A DNA stretch of 64,000 bases from Candidatus Bacteroides merdavium (GCA_019116805.1 DXAV01000041.1:1-64000); one strand, 5' to 3'; positions 27,024 to 36,522 are shown, counted from the stretch's first letter. Notes: generated by a model from the letters alone, not told the origin. Numbers and translations are program-made.

Positions 27024-30000
27024 TTAGAAATTCACATTAACACCTACCATGAACGTACGGGTACGCGGGTAAGTGGTATTACGCCAGTCGATACCCGGAG
27101 TCAGGCCACCCAGGCTGATTTCAGGGTCGATACCCTTGTAGCCCGTAATGGTGAATACATTGTTGCAGGTAGCATACAGGCGCAGGTTGTTGATGTAGTT
27201 ACCAATCTTGCCGAAGTTGTAACCCAAAGTCAAGGTTGCCAGGCGCAGATAAGAACCATTCTCTAAGTAGCGGTCGGATGGAGCTTGGGCGCGGGTGTCG
27301 TGTGCGTTTTGTTCTCCTGCCACTTCCGCCAACACGTTCTTTCCATTGCTAACCAAACTTACGTTGTTGTAGTAGCAGCGGGTAGCGTTGAAAATCTTGT
27401 TGCCTGCCATACCTTGGAAGAAAGCGGTCAGCGTCCAGTTCTTCCATGTCAGGTCGTTGTTCCATCCGTACACGATTTTCGGTTGGGCTGAACCGTGCAT
27501 ACGTTTGTCTTCCAGTTCGGGCGAATCGGTTGTTCCAATCAGGTTGCCTTCTTCGTCATAATCGTTGAAGATAGAACCGCCATCCTCACCGTAGCCGGCC
27601 CATTCCCACAGGCAGAACTGGCCGATGGGGTAACCTTCCTGGATGCGTTGTACTTCGGCGTTGGTCGAATAACCGCCTACATCCGGATTACCTTGCGGAA
27701 TATAGTCTACTGAATAAGTTTCGTTAGAAAGTTTTTCCACCACATTCTTGTTGTGGGACAGGTTCAATGACGTGCTCCACGTGAAGTTGCGGGTCTGTAC
27801 CGGAATGGCGTTAATGGTGATTTCAATACCCTTGTTGCTGATGTCACCTACGTTAGCAGTCATTCGGTTATACGGATAACGGCTGGTAGAAACTTCATAA
27901 TCGTAAATCAAGTCGGAAGTTTTCTTGCTGTAGTATTCGATGGTACCGGTCAAACGGTTGTCGAAGAAGCCGAAGTCCAAACCGATGTTGAACATGCCGG
28001 TACTTTCCCACTTCAAATCAGGATTCGAGTTACGGGTTGCGCCCAATACGCGGTATTGCGAAGAAGTCCCGTTACCATCCACATAAGTAAACCAGCCGGT
28101 AGAACCATACACCGGACGTGCATAGAAGGCATCAAAGCCAAGAGAGTTACCGCTGACACCGTAACCTACACGGAGTTTCAAGTCATCGAACACGTTCTGG
28201 TCTTTCATGAAGTCCTCTTCCGTAATGCGCCATGCGGCCGATACAGAGGGGAACGTACCCCAACGGTTGTTTTCACCGAAAGCGGAAGAACCGTCACGAC
28301 GTACCGTAGCCTGCAACAGGTATTTGCTGTTGAAGCTGTAGTTGACACGTCCGTAGAACGAAATCATACGCAACGTAGAAAGGTTGTTGCTGATAACATC
28401 GTTGATAGAAATGTTGTTGGCAACTCCCATGTTATGGTAACCCAAGTCATCGTTGTAGAAATTGTAAACCTTCAGACCGAAACCGTCGTTGTTATCGGCT
28501 TGTTCCCAAGAATAACCGAGCATGACGCCTACTTTGTGTGCATCGGCAAAGGTATGATCCCAATTGACGTAAGTTTCCATCTGTTTGCGGATGTTTTCCA
28601 CAGTGCTGCGGTCTGCCTGACCATTGCGGGAAGCTACACTCGGAAGCTGGCTTTGGCTGCTGTTGTAGTTACTATAGATGTACTGCTGATTTTGGTAAGA
28701 CAGGTTCAAGTGCCAGTCCAATCCTTCAATGATGTGCAGCGTAGCCTGTGCGTTACCTTGCAACAGTTTCTCCTTCGTGTCGTAGCGGTCTTCGTTGATC
28801 ATCGCAACGGGGTTGTAGTTTTGCGAGATAGAAGTATTGCGATACCACGTATCATCCGCATTTCTTACCGGAACCAACGGGCTGTAGTAATACATGGCGT
28901 CCAATACGCTTTGGCCGGTATCGCCTGTAGGACCGGTAGAACTGTTGCGCACGCTGGCATTGACGCTGAAAGCCAAATCCAAACGGTCGTTCAAGGCTTT
29001 CGTCTGTACAAATGAACGGGCGTTCAGGCGGTCCATATTTGTTCCGCGTACTACACCTTGACGATCCATGAAGTTGATAGAGGCACTGTACTGTGTCTTC
29101 TCATTACCGCCGTTGATGGATACATTGTGGTTGTGGCTGAAGCCGGTGCGGAGCACTTCGTCTTGCCAGTTGGTATTGGCGGGATTGTTTACATCATAAT
29201 AGGAAGAAAGGTCGATGCTGTTGGCATTGGCAAAGCTCAGTAATTCGTCAGCTGTCATCATATCCAGCGAATTCATCGTCTTATCCCATGCCACGTAGCC
29301 GCTATAGCTTACATTCGTGTGCCCATCCTTGTTTCCTTTCTTCGTGGTTACGATGATGACACCGTTGGCAGCCTTCGAACCATAGATGGCGGTAGCGGAA
29401 GCATCGCGCAACACATCAATGCTCTCGATGTCATCCGGAGCAACAAGGGACAGGCTGGCACCCGGCACGCCATCGATTACATAATAAGGCTCCATGGCTT
29501 CACCGGTACGCAGGGAAGATGCACCACGCAGCGAGATGGAAGCCGAACCGTTCGGGTCGCTGGTGTTGGCCACGGTCAGCCCCGGAACTTTACCTTGCAG
29601 CATCTGGGCGGGGCTGGTGATGACACCCACGTTCATGTCTTCCGCTTTCACACTAGTAATAGAACTGGTCACATCCTTGCGTTGCATACTGCCGTAACCT
29701 ACTACTACCACTTCTTCCAACGCTTGCGCGTCTTCGCTCATCACCACATCAATGACGTTACGGTCCACTTTGATATCTTGAGTTGTGAAACCAATGTAGG
29801 AGAATTGCAGGGTTTTGCCCTTCTCTACATTGATGGAGTACTTACCGTCCACGTCGGTAATGTTGCCGTTGGTGGTACCTACTTCCAGCACGTTGACGCC
29901 CGGAAGCGGCATACCGGTCTTGTCTGTTACTGTACCGGTCACTTGGTTTTGTGCAAATGCTAAGGTACTACTTAGCAGGAACATAACAAAGACTACGCTT

Positions 30001-30041
30001 TGTAATAATGTCCACCTCTTTTTTAATTGTACATTCAGCAT
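27024..30041 (-). CDS. SusC/RagA-family TonB-dependent transporter without STN domain (PUL 2)
   Basis: A 1005-residue outer-membrane transporter. The signal peptide (ending TLAFAQ) is followed directly by the carboxypeptidase-like domain (VTGTVTDKTGMPLPGVNV), the Ton box (EEVVVVGYG), the plug (DASATAIYGSKAANGVIIVTTK) and the barrel ending VNVNF. There is no STN domain, unlike the other two SusC proteins in the window. That agrees with control by the HTCS at 9410-13582 and not by a sigma/FecR relay. Its promoter region shows a -7 box and palindromic sequences. Confidence 0.95.
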   Translation of the reverse strand: MLNVQLKKRWTLLQSVVFVMFLLSSTLAFAQNQVTGTVTDKTGMPLPGVNVLEVGTTNGNITDVDGKYSINVEKGKTLQFSYIGFTTQDIKVDRNVIDVVMSEDAQALEEVVVVGYGSMQRKDVTSSITSVKAEDMNVGVITSPAQMLQGKVPGLTVANTSDPNGSASISLRGASSLRTGEAMEPYYVIDGVPGASLSLVAPDDIESIDVLRDASATAIYGSKAANGVIIVTTKKGNKDGHTNVSYSGYVAWDKTMNSLDMMTADELLSFANANSIDLSSYYDVNNPANTNWQDEVLRTGFSHNHNVSINGGNEKTQYSASINFMDRQGVVRGTNMDRLNARSFVQTKALNDRLDLAFSVNASVRNSSTGPTGDTGQSVLDAMYYYSPLVPVRNADDTWYRNTSISQNYNPVAMINEDRYDTKEKLLQGNAQATLHIIEGLDWHLNLSYQNQQYIYSNYNSSQSQLPSVASRNGQADRSTVENIRKQMETYVNWDHTFADAHKVGVMLGYSWEQADNNDGFGLKVYNFYNDDLGYHNMGVANNISINDVISNNLSTLRMISFYGRVNYSFNSKYLLQATVRRDGSSAFGENNRWGTFPSVSAAWRITEEDFMKDQNVFDDLKLRVGYGVSGNSLGFDAFYARPVYGSTGWFTYVDGNGTSSQYRVLGATRNSNPDLKWESTGMFNIGLDFGFFDNRLTGTIEYYSKKTSDLIYDYEVSTSRYPYNRMTANVGDISNKGIEITINAIPVQTRNFTWSTSLNLSHNKNVVEKLSNETYSVDYIPQGNPDVGGYSTNAEVQRIQEGYPIGQFCLWEWAGYGEDGGSIFNDYDEEGNLIGTTDSPELEDKRMHGSAQPKIVYGWNNDLTWKNWTLTAFFQGMAGNKIFNATRCYYNNVSLVSNGKNVLAEVAGEQNAHDTRAQAPSDRYLENGSYLRLATLTLGYNFGKIGNYINNLRLYATCNNVFTITGYKGIDPEISLGGLTPGIDWRNTTYPRTRTFMVGVNVNF

Positions 30042-30705
30042 AAAATTAGATTTTAGTTTGGTGAATTATTTATTTGTCTGTACACTATAGTTTATAATGT
30101 TTTATGTTAATTTGCGGTGCAAAGGTACTTGTGATGTATTACATTAATGTGACAGATTTGTTACGAGAAATTGTAATTTGTTGATAGCCAGATTGTTAAG
30201 GCGAATTGTTTTCCCTTCTTGCAAGTGCTTTTAGATGAAATTACTTGCAAAAAGATTGGCAAGTGGAAATATTCGTCTATATGAGCGAATATTCTTTTGC
30301 GTGTGTAAGTGTTCATACTTGTTTTCATAGACTTTTCAGGTTTTGGGCAAAGCTACAATCTTTGGGAATATTGTGGGGGGAATTTTGTACAAAACAGGTG
30401 GAATATAGTAAATGGTTTTTCCTCTTTGTCGGTGCCTCAAATATTAATTGTCTGAAATACACTTATTTGTTGCGAAACCAATTTTGCATGGTGAGAATTT
30501 AGTTTTGCACTTATGGAGTATCGTCTTTTCTTTTATTCCTCTATTCGAAATCATTTCCGTGTAGGGGAAGGCATGAAAACGCTTGGGAGATATTCTATTT
30601 TGTCAATTTAGGTTGGCTTGGATGAGTCGTAAGAAGCATAGATTTAACGGTCGTAAACAAGTACATGCTGATCAAGTGTAAAATGTTACTTTGGATTGCT
30701 CCATG
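30042..30705. other. Long intergenic region upstream of PUL 2 susC
   Basis: 664 nt with no gene I can support; the 30245-30502 ORF is a TTG-start reading frame with no recognisable features. It contains the susC -7 box, overlapping palindromes at 30134-30150 and an 8-bp stem at 30268-30293 (AATATTCG/CGAATATT). The rest looks non-coding and AT-rich. Confidence 0.6.
30120..30150 (-). promoter_or_regulatory. PUL 2 susC -7 box and candidate operator
   Basis: TACCTTTG on the minus strand (30127-30120) fits the -7 consensus, about 79 nt before the susC ATG, but no TTTG lies at -33. Immediately upstream are overlapping palindromes ATGTATTACAT (30134-30144) and ACATTAATGT (30141-30150). A weak -33 with a nearby palindrome suits an activator-dependent promoter, and the HTCS is the obvious candidate. 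Confidence 0.5.
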
Positions 30706-31392
30706 TCATAAATTGCCTTCATCGTTGAAGCTGTAGTAGCGTCCGTCAGTTACAATGAGATGGTCAACGAGCCGGATATTCATGGTTTGCGCGGCCTGCT
30801 GTACGACTTGGGTCAGGCGGATGTCGTCGTTGCTGGGGCGTGTGTTGCCCGAGGGGTGGTTATGTATCAGGGCGATTTGTGTGGCTCGTTGGAGTAATGC
30901 TTCGCGCAGGATGGCTCTTACATCGGCAGTGGTTTGGTCAATACCTCCACGGCTGATGCGTACTTTGTCTATGACTTTCCCGGCCTGATTGAGCAGCAAT
31001 ACCCAAAATTCTTCGGTAGGCAGGTCGCAAAGCAGGGGGTGGAACAGATTGTAGATGTCGGTTGATGCCTTGATGATGAGGCGTTCTCCTTGGGCTTGCA
31101 GGCTACGCCTTTTGCCTAGCTCAAGAGCAGCCATGACAGTGATGCTTTTGGCAGGACCCATACCTTTGAAGCGGGCAAAGTCACGAACTTCCCATTTGGC
31201 CAGTTGATTCAGGTTGTTGTCGCATGCCGACAGAATGCGTTGCATAAGGGTTACGGCACTTTCGTCTGTATTGCCGGAGCCGATCAGAATGCCTAGTAGT
31301 TCGGCATCGGTCAGCGTTTCAGCTCCTTTTTGCATCATTTTCTCACGAGGACGATCGGATTCGGCCAGTTGTTTGATGGTGAGTTTGTTCAT
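30706..31392 (-). CDS. radC: RadC-family JAB-domain protein
   Basis: About 228 residues from the ATG at 31392, which begins MNKLTIKQLAESDRPREK; the longer ORF adds an unconserved 16-residue lead. The N-terminal half holds a helix-hairpin-helix-like part (FARFKGMGPAKSITVMAALELG). The C-terminal MPN/JAB metalloprotease-like domain has the metal motif HNHPSGNTRPSNDD. RadC was named for DNA repair, but its biochemical role remains unsettled. It follows the GT2 gene on the same strand with a 65-nt gap. Confidence 0.93.
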   Translation of the reverse strand: MNKLTIKQLAESDRPREKMMQKGAETLTDAELLGILIGSGNTDESAVTLMQRILSACDNNLNQLAKWEVRDFARFKGMGPAKSITVMAALELGKRRSLQAQGERLIIKASTDIYNLFHPLLCDLPTEEFWVLLLNQAGKVIDKVRISRGGIDQTTADVRAILREALLQRATQIALIHNHPSGNTRPSNDDIRLTQVVQQAAQTMNIRLVDHLIVTDGRYYSFNDEGNL

Positions 31393-31457
31393 GATAATAG
31401 TGGTTAGCGGTGAGTGGCTGGTGTACTGATTGTTCACCATTCACTTATCATTGCTTT

Positions 31458-32447
31458 TTATTTATAAAAATTCTTTTTGAAAGCTTCAAATTCTCCTTTC
31501 CGCCAAACGCAACGGTTCCACCATGCGCGCCAGAATCCTGTCCCGTAGCCGATAAGCTGGATGTAGGAGGCTGCAATGGAATAGAGTCCGATGCGAAAGC
31601 TCCCGTTTTTTGCGGTGGAATCGATGAAGATGAGCAATGCGTAGGCCAAAAGGGGCAGCAGTGCATAGGGGCAGAAAATCCCACCGATGAGCAACAGAAC
31701 GGTTCCCAATGTGAACAGGGCCGGGAGCAGATGAACCAGCTTCAGCGATTCAGGATATTTTTTATAGAGATTGATGCGTGCAATACCAGAATTATGTACC
31801 TGTTTGAAGAACTTTTTCAGGTCGGTGCGGCGTTTGTGATACACCCATGCGCCTGGAAAGAGACGGCAGCGATAGCCTGCTTTGAAGATACGGATACTGA
31901 AATCAATGTCTTCGCCAAAACGCATCTTTGAGAAACCTCCCAAAGCCTGATAGACACTGCATCGCACACCCATGTTGAAGCTGCGGGGATAGAACTTGTC
32001 CATCTTCTTTTTGCCTCCACGAATGCCACCGGTGGTGAAGAATGAGGTCATGGAGTAGTTGATGGCCTTTTGGATGTCGCTGAATGACTCGTGGGCACGG
32101 TCGGGGCCTCCAAAAGCGTCGGCAGGGCGGGTTTGCAGCTCCTTTTCCACGGCTTCAAAGTAATCTGGGGGCAGGATACAGTCAGAATCTAATATAATAA
32201 GGTACTCCCCTTGGCTGCGTTCGGCGCCGTAGTTGCGTGTCTGTCCGGGGCCAGAGTTGGGTTTGTTGTAGTAGTGGATGTCCAGCTGGTCGCTGTACTT
32301 CTCCACGACTTCCCGACAGGGGATGGACGAACCGTCTTCTACTACCACTACCTCAAAATCTTTGAGAGTTTGCAGGGTGAGGCTCTGTAGCAGTTCGTCC
32401 ACTTCGTCGGGGCGATTAAAAACGGGGATGATAACCGAATACTTCAT
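31458..32447 (-). CDS. Family 2 glycosyltransferase, membrane-associated
   Basis: About 329 residues from the ATG at 32447 (MKYSVIIPVFNRPDEVDELL), preferred over the longer start because it matches the GT2 N-terminus and lies just downstream of a -7 box. The Rossmann-like GT-A domain has VVVEDGS and the nucleotide-sugar/metal motif ILDSDC near 90. The C-terminus has two or three hydrophobic spans (about 235-285). It likely transfers a sugar at the cytoplasmic face of the inner membrane for envelope glycan synthesis. The acceptor is unknown. Confidence 0.88.
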   Translation of the reverse strand: MKYSVIIPVFNRPDEVDELLQSLTLQTLKDFEVVVVEDGSSIPCREVVEKYSDQLDIHYYNKPNSGPGQTRNYGAERSQGEYLIILDSDCILPPDYFEAVEKELQTRPADAFGGPDRAHESFSDIQKAINYSMTSFFTTGGIRGGKKKMDKFYPRSFNMGVRCSVYQALGGFSKMRFGEDIDFSIRIFKAGYRCRLFPGAWVYHKRRTDLKKFFKQVHNSGIARINLYKKYPESLKLVHLLPALFTLGTVLLLIGGIFCPYALLPLLAYALLIFIDSTAKNGSFRIGLYSIAASYIQLIGYGTGFWRAWWNRCVWRKGEFEAFKKNFYK

Positions 32448-32470
32448 GATGAATAATGATGTTTCTTGGA

Positions 32471-32478
32471 CAAAGATA
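32471..32478 (-). promoter_or_regulatory. -7 box of the GT2 gene
   Basis: TATCTTTG on the minus strand, 23 nt before the ATG at 32447. No matching -33 box. Confidence 0.45.
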
Positions 32479-32521
32479 ATTTTTTCCTTTGGATAAGTAT
32501 GGAAGGTTGCAGATAAATCTT

Positions 32522-32529
32522 TATTTTTG
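32522..32529 (+). promoter_or_regulatory. -7 box of the GH2 gene
   Basis: TATTTTTG on the plus strand, 46 nt before the ATG at 32576. No matching -33 box. Confidence 0.4.
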
Positions 32530-32575
32530 TTCAAATTGTTTTAATGTACAGAATGAGTTAACACTTTATTATTAT

Positions 32576-34609
32576 ATGAAGCGCTTATTTCTATTATTCG
32601 GTTTGTTGTTGTTTACTGGTGTTTTGTCGGCTGAGCGAAAAGATTTATTGATTAATGATCATTGGATGTTCCGTTTCAGTCATCAGGTACAGAGGGGCAG
32701 TGCACAGCTGGTGCATTTACCTCATACATGGAATGCGTTGGATACTGATGCCTGTTCAGATTATTATCGGGGGATGGGAGTTTATACAAAAGAATTGTGG
32801 ATAGATCCTAACTGGCGGGGCAAGCGTTTGTTTTTGCGTTTTGAGGGCGCCAATACTGTCACCAATGTCTTTGTGAATGATTTCCATGTGGGTGAACATC
32901 GGGGCGGATACGGGGCGTTCGTGTTCGAGATAACTGATAAAGTCCGCTATGGTGAAAAGAATAAGCTGCTTGTCAGTGTGAACAATGCGCTTCAATTGGA
33001 TGTAATGCCCTTGCTGGGCGATTTTAATTTCTATGGAGGTATTTATCGGGATGTTCATCTGGTAGTGACTGATCAAGTGAACATATCTTTGACTGATTAT
33101 GCTTCTCCGGGTGTATATCTCATTCAGGAAAAGGTGAGCGATAAACAGGCGGATGTGCGAGCTAAAGTATGCCTGTCCAACTCAACAACGTCTGTTGAGA
33201 GCCGCCAGCTTTCCTTGAAAATCTATGGAGAAAACAACCGTGTCGTTTGGGAGCAGAAACGTGATTTGACCGTGGCGCCCGGTGAGAGTGTTGTATCGGT
33301 AGATGTTCTGCTGGACAATCCTCGTTTATGGAACGGGCGTAAGGATCCGTTTCTGTATCGGGTGGAGGTCGCGCTGCTTAAGGAAGGGCAGGTGACCGAC
33401 CGTGTTTGTCAGCCTTTGGGACTGCGCTACTATCACGTGGATGCTGAGAAAGGTTTTTTCCTGAATGGAGAGCATTTGAAGTTGCAGGGAGTGTGCCGCC
33501 ATCAGGAGCGTAATGAGGTGGGCAACGCTTTGCGTAAAGTACATCATGAAGAAGACGCGGCTATCATGGCTGAGATGGGAGTCAATGCCGTACGCCTGGC
33601 CCACTATCCACAAGCGGCTTATATGTATGATCTCATGGACCGTTATGGTATAGTGACGTGGGCCGAGATTCCTTTTGTGGGGCCCGGTGGATATCTGGAT
33701 AGGGGATTTGTCAATCAGGAGAGTTTTCGGGCAAACGGTCGTGAACAGCTGAAAGAACTTATCCGGCAGCATTTCAACCATCCTTCCATTTGTTTTTGGG
33801 GATTGTTTAACGAACTGAAAACTTATGGAGATAATCCAACGGAGTATATTCGCGAACTCAACGAACTGGCTCAGCAGGAGGATCCTACCCGACTGACTAC
33901 AGCGGCAAGCAACATATCGGCCAAAGACCCCATTGGCATGATTACCGATGTGATAGCCTGGAATCAGTATTTTGGCTGGTATGGTGGCGAGCCGTCGGAT
34001 ATGGGCAAGTTTCTGGACGATACCCATAGAGCTTTCCCGCAGCTGAAAATAGCTATCAGTGAATATGGGGCCGGTGCCAGCATCTGGCATCAGCAGGACA
34101 GCATCGTCAAAGGTTTGCCTTCCGGTTATTGGCATCCTGAGAATTATCAGACCTATTACCACATGGAAAACTGGAAAGCCTTGGCCGAACGTCCTTTCGT
34201 ATGGGGCTCGTTTGTGTGGAATATGTTTGATTTTGGGGCAGCCCACCGTACGGAAGGTGACCGTCCGGGCGTGAATGACAAAGGGTTGGTGACCCGCGAC
34301 CGTAAAGTGCGTAAGGATGCTTTCTATTTCTATAAGGCTAACTGGAACCATGAAGATGCTATGGTCTATATAGCCAACCGTCGCCACACCGAACGTACCA
34401 AGCTTCAAACATCGGTTATGGTCTTTACCAATATGCCTGAAGCAGAATTGTTTGTCAATGGTGTCAGTATGGGTACATGCAAGGCCGATGCGTATGCTAC
34501 TTGTCAGTGGTCGGATGTTCGTCTGGCTCCGGGCAAGAATGTCGTGGAAGTATATGCCGGTAAGGGTAAGAAGATGCAGACCGACCGGGTGGTTTGGAAT
34601 GTACGTTGA
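32576..34609 (+). CDS. GH2 family glycosidase (beta-galactosidase-like)
   Basis: About 677 residues from the ATG at 32576, which opens the signal peptide MKRLFLLFGLLLFTGVLSA; the upstream start at 32489 would put the promoter inside the gene. The order is sugar-binding jelly roll (about 20-180), immunoglobulin-like domain (about 185-295) and TIM barrel. Catalytic Glu residues are recognisable: E413 as acid/base (GLFNELKTYG) and E496 as nucleophile (AISEYGAGAS). It should retain-hydrolyse a beta-galactoside in the periplasm; beta-mannosidase or beta-glucuronidase variants of GH2 cannot be excluded. It stands alone, divergent from the GT2 gene. Confidence 0.87.
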   Translation: MKRLFLLFGLLLFTGVLSAERKDLLINDHWMFRFSHQVQRGSAQLVHLPHTWNALDTDACSDYYRGMGVYTKELWIDPNWRGKRLFLRFEGANTVTNVFVNDFHVGEHRGGYGAFVFEITDKVRYGEKNKLLVSVNNALQLDVMPLLGDFNFYGGIYRDVHLVVTDQVNISLTDYASPGVYLIQEKVSDKQADVRAKVCLSNSTTSVESRQLSLKIYGENNRVVWEQKRDLTVAPGESVVSVDVLLDNPRLWNGRKDPFLYRVEVALLKEGQVTDRVCQPLGLRYYHVDAEKGFFLNGEHLKLQGVCRHQERNEVGNALRKVHHEEDAAIMAEMGVNAVRLAHYPQAAYMYDLMDRYGIVTWAEIPFVGPGGYLDRGFVNQESFRANGREQLKELIRQHFNHPSICFWGLFNELKTYGDNPTEYIRELNELAQQEDPTRLTTAASNISAKDPIGMITDVIAWNQYFGWYGGEPSDMGKFLDDTHRAFPQLKIAISEYGAGASIWHQQDSIVKGLPSGYWHPENYQTYYHMENWKALAERPFVWGSFVWNMFDFGAAHRTEGDRPGVNDKGLVTRDRKVRKDAFYFYKANWNHEDAMVYIANRRHTERTKLQTSVMVFTNMPEAELFVNGVSMGTCKADAYATCQWSDVRLAPGKNVVEVYAGKGKKMQTDRVVWNVR

Positions 34610-34682
34610 ATGCCTTGATATTGGGGTATGCTATATGAAAAGGATACTAATCGCTTGTTGCAGATGTTGCGAATGGAGGAAT

Positions 34683-34719
34683 AAAAAAATCCCGCATTCT
34701 TTATAGGAAGGAATGCGGG
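34683..34719 (-). terminator. Intrinsic terminator of efp
   Basis: A 9-bp stem (CCCGCATTC/GAATGCGGG, 34691-34699 and 34711-34719) is followed on the minus strand by a seven-T run. It lies 29 nt past the efp stop. There is no T-run on the plus side. Confidence 0.85.
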
Positions 34720-34747
34720 AAGCATATATATGAAGGTTTGTTTGTCC

Positions 34748-35314
34748 TTAAGCCTTTACACGTCCTACGTATGATCCGTCGCGTGTGTCGATTTCAATCG
34801 TTTCGCCTTCGTTGATGAAGAGGGGAACACGAACGGTAGCACCTGACTCAACGGTAGCGGGCTTCAGTGTGTTGGTGGCAGTGTCGCCCTTCAGACCCGG
34901 TTCCGTATAGGTAACCTTCATCTGAACCTTGATAGGCATGTCAGCGTAGAGTACGGTTTCGGTAGAAGCGTCGGACACTACATCCACTACCTGGCCTTCG
35001 AGCAGGAAGTCAACGCCGTTGATCAGGTCGTGGGCGATGGGAATTTGGTCGAATGTTTCCTGGTTCATGAACATGTAGTCTTCGCCTTCCTGATAGAGGT
35101 ACTGGTAGGGGCGGCGTTCCACACGTACGTCTTCCAGCTTCTCACCGATGTTGAAGCGGCGCTCCAGTACGTAGCCGTTCACTACGTCTTTCAGTTTGGT
35201 ACGCATGAAGGTGTTACCTTTTCCCGGCTTTACATGCAGGAAGTCGATGCAGAAATACAGCTTGCCGTCCATGCGGATGCAAGTTCCGATTTTAATGTCT
35301 TGGGCATTAATCAT
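34748..35314 (-). CDS. efp: Translation elongation factor P
   Basis: 188 residues, the standard EF-P length. The N-terminal KOW-like domain carries the tRNA-contact loop [14 protein letters not shown] near 28-41, with the central Lys at the usual modified position. The two OB domains follow, ending in the family motif [16 protein letters not shown] rescues ribosomes stalled at polyproline. It is monocistronic, with its own consensus promoter and terminator, and is divergent from rpmH. Confidence 0.97.
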   Translation of the reverse strand: MINAQDIKIGTCIRMDGKLYFCIDFLHVKPGKGNTFMRTKLKDVVNGYVLERRFNIGEKLEDVRVERRPYQYLYQEGEDYMFMNQETFDQIPIAHDLINGVDFLLEGQVVDVVSDASTETVLYADMPIKVQMKVTYTEPGLKGDTATNTLKPATVESGATVRVPLFINEGETIEIDTRDGSYVGRVKA

Positions 35315-35373
35315 AACTATCTTCTTTTATTTTATGTGTTATTAATGAGTCTTTTCTCGTACGAAATGCGGTG

Positions 35374-35405
35374 CAAAAGTAATGGAAATCGGTAAAAAAC
35401 ACAAA
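35374..35405 (-). promoter_or_regulatory. Consensus promoter of efp
   Basis: On the minus strand TTTG (35405-35402), a 20-nt spacer and TACTTTTG (35381-35374) match the Bacteroides promoter consensus exactly. Confidence 0.8.
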
Positions 35406-35430
35406 ACTTTTGAGAGAAAATGAGTTATCT

Positions 35431-35462
35431 CTTGGTTTATTTGAAAAAACTCCCTATTTTTG
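35431..35462 (+). promoter_or_regulatory. Promoter of rpmH
   Basis: CTTG, a 20-nt spacer and TATTTTTG (35455-35462) fit the consensus with one mismatch. The ATG at 35507 lies 45 nt after the -7 box. Confidence 0.7.
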
Positions 35463-35506
35463 CAGCCCGAATTCGTGAGAATAATAATGTAAAACAAGAT
35501 ACAGCG

Positions 35507-35668
35507 ATGAAAAGAACATTTCAACCCTCTAACAGAAAGAGAAAAAACAAACACGGTTTCCGTGAGAGAATGGCTACAGCCAATGGCCGCAGAGTATTGG
35601 CAGCACGTCGTGCCAAAGGCCGCAAGAAACTGACAGTTTCTGACGAATACAACGGAGTGAAGGCATAA
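35507..35668 (+). CDS. rpmH: 50S ribosomal protein bL34
   Basis: 53 residues from the ATG at 35507; the tracked start at 35420 includes the promoter and is rejected. The sequence [20 protein letters not shown] and the following [22 protein letters not shown] are the hallmark of bL34, with the extended C-terminus seen in Bacteroidota. It has its own promoter and terminator. It is not next to rnpA or dnaA here. Confidence 0.98.
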   Translation: MKRTFQPSNRKRKNKHGFRERMATANGRRVLAARRAKGRKKLTVSDEYNGVKA

Positions 35669-35693
35669 GGCTATATCCTTGTAAAAGAAATAA

Positions 35694-35730
35694 AGCTCCG
35701 CAGATATCCCGGTATCTGCGGAGCTTTTCT
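35694..35730 (+). terminator. Intrinsic terminator of rpmH
   Basis: A 13-bp stem (AGCTCCGCAGATA 35694-35706 with TATCTGCGGAGCT 35713-35725) and a short loop are followed by a T-rich tail. Confidence 0.85.
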
Positions 35731-35827
35731 GTTTCTATATCCGTCTTTCGGGTGGGCTCATTCGGTTGCCAAAGGTGTCGTTCTTTTTGGGGGCTTCTCG
35801 CCTGTCCGATGAGGCTTTCCTCACGGC

Positions 35828-35937
35828 TTTCCCTCAGCCGGTGAAAACCTTTCCCCTTTAAAGGGAAAGTCTTTCCCTTTGAAAGGGAAGATCTTTCTCT
35901 CGGTGAGGGAAAACTTTTCCCACTTTGCGAGAAAGGG
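35828..35937. repeat. 22-nt periodic array B (TTTCCC/GGGAAA theme)
   Basis: Five consecutive units, all exactly 22 nt, start with TTTC at 35828, 35850, 35872, 35894 and 35916. Most carry inverted arms such as TTTCCC and GGGAAA or variants. A related half-unit (TGAGG-CTTT-CCTCA) precedes them. The array ends 23 nt from the 3' end of the DUF6078 gene. The rest of 35731-35960 shows nothing else. Confidence 0.85.
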
Positions 35938-35960
35938 GTAGAAACTCTTTCTGCTGATAA

Positions 35961-36410
35961 TCAAGACTCTGTGTCGTAGCGGTAAATGTACTCGTCGTAC
36001 ACCGGCTCTGCGTCGATGCCGCGTTCGAGGAAGAATTGTCGTATCTGTTCCTGCTGCCGGGGTGTTATCAGTCGCTCGCCGTGCTTGATGCGGTAGTAAG
36101 GATTCTTGCCGAAGTAATCGTAGATTTTCCGCTTGAGCCATACGGCGTCTTTGTAGCTGAAGGTCTGTAGCTGTGCCAGCAGTGACTCGATGCCGCGTGC
36201 GAAACGTTTCTTGTCGGCGGGGCTGAAGTGCGGGCAGTCTCGTCCGGCCAGGCCGCGCGACACGGCGGGCGAGAGGATGCGGATATAGGTGAGGCTGGAG
36301 GGCAGGCCTTCCATCAGGGCGTGGCGCAAGCATTGTGCGGCCAGGGGACAGTCGGCCTGCGTGCAGAATGCGTAATACTTGGACAGTTGGGTGTAATCAA
36401 AATCGAGCAT
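35961..36410 (-). CDS. DUF6078 family protein
   Basis: A 149-residue cytoplasmic protein. The layout matches the Bacteroides DUF6078 family as I recall it: an N-terminal Cys-rich part (CTQADCPLAAQCLRH), then GRDCPHF, a middle RFARGI segment and the C-terminal ERLITPRQQEQIRQFFLERG followed by DEYIYRYD. The spaced cysteines could bind a metal or Fe-S cluster, which is inference. The function is unknown. It is monocistronic, with array B directly after its stop. Confidence 0.8.
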   Translation of the reverse strand: MLDFDYTQLSKYYAFCTQADCPLAAQCLRHALMEGLPSSLTYIRILSPAVSRGLAGRDCPHFSPADKKRFARGIESLLAQLQTFSYKDAVWLKRKIYDYFGKNPYYRIKHGERLITPRQQEQIRQFFLERGIDAEPVYDEYIYRYDTES

Positions 36411-36522
36411 AAGGTTGTCGTTTTTTAATTATAGGTTCACACAGGCAAAGGTAAGATTTTTTGCAAGATAGGAGGCGTTTCGGTAAAAAAAAAACAAGCA
36501 AGCTTGTTTTTCTGCTTTCAAC

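Noticed and set aside
30245-30502. 85-aa ORF in the radC-susC gap
   Set aside because: TTG start, odd composition, no recognisable feature, isolated.
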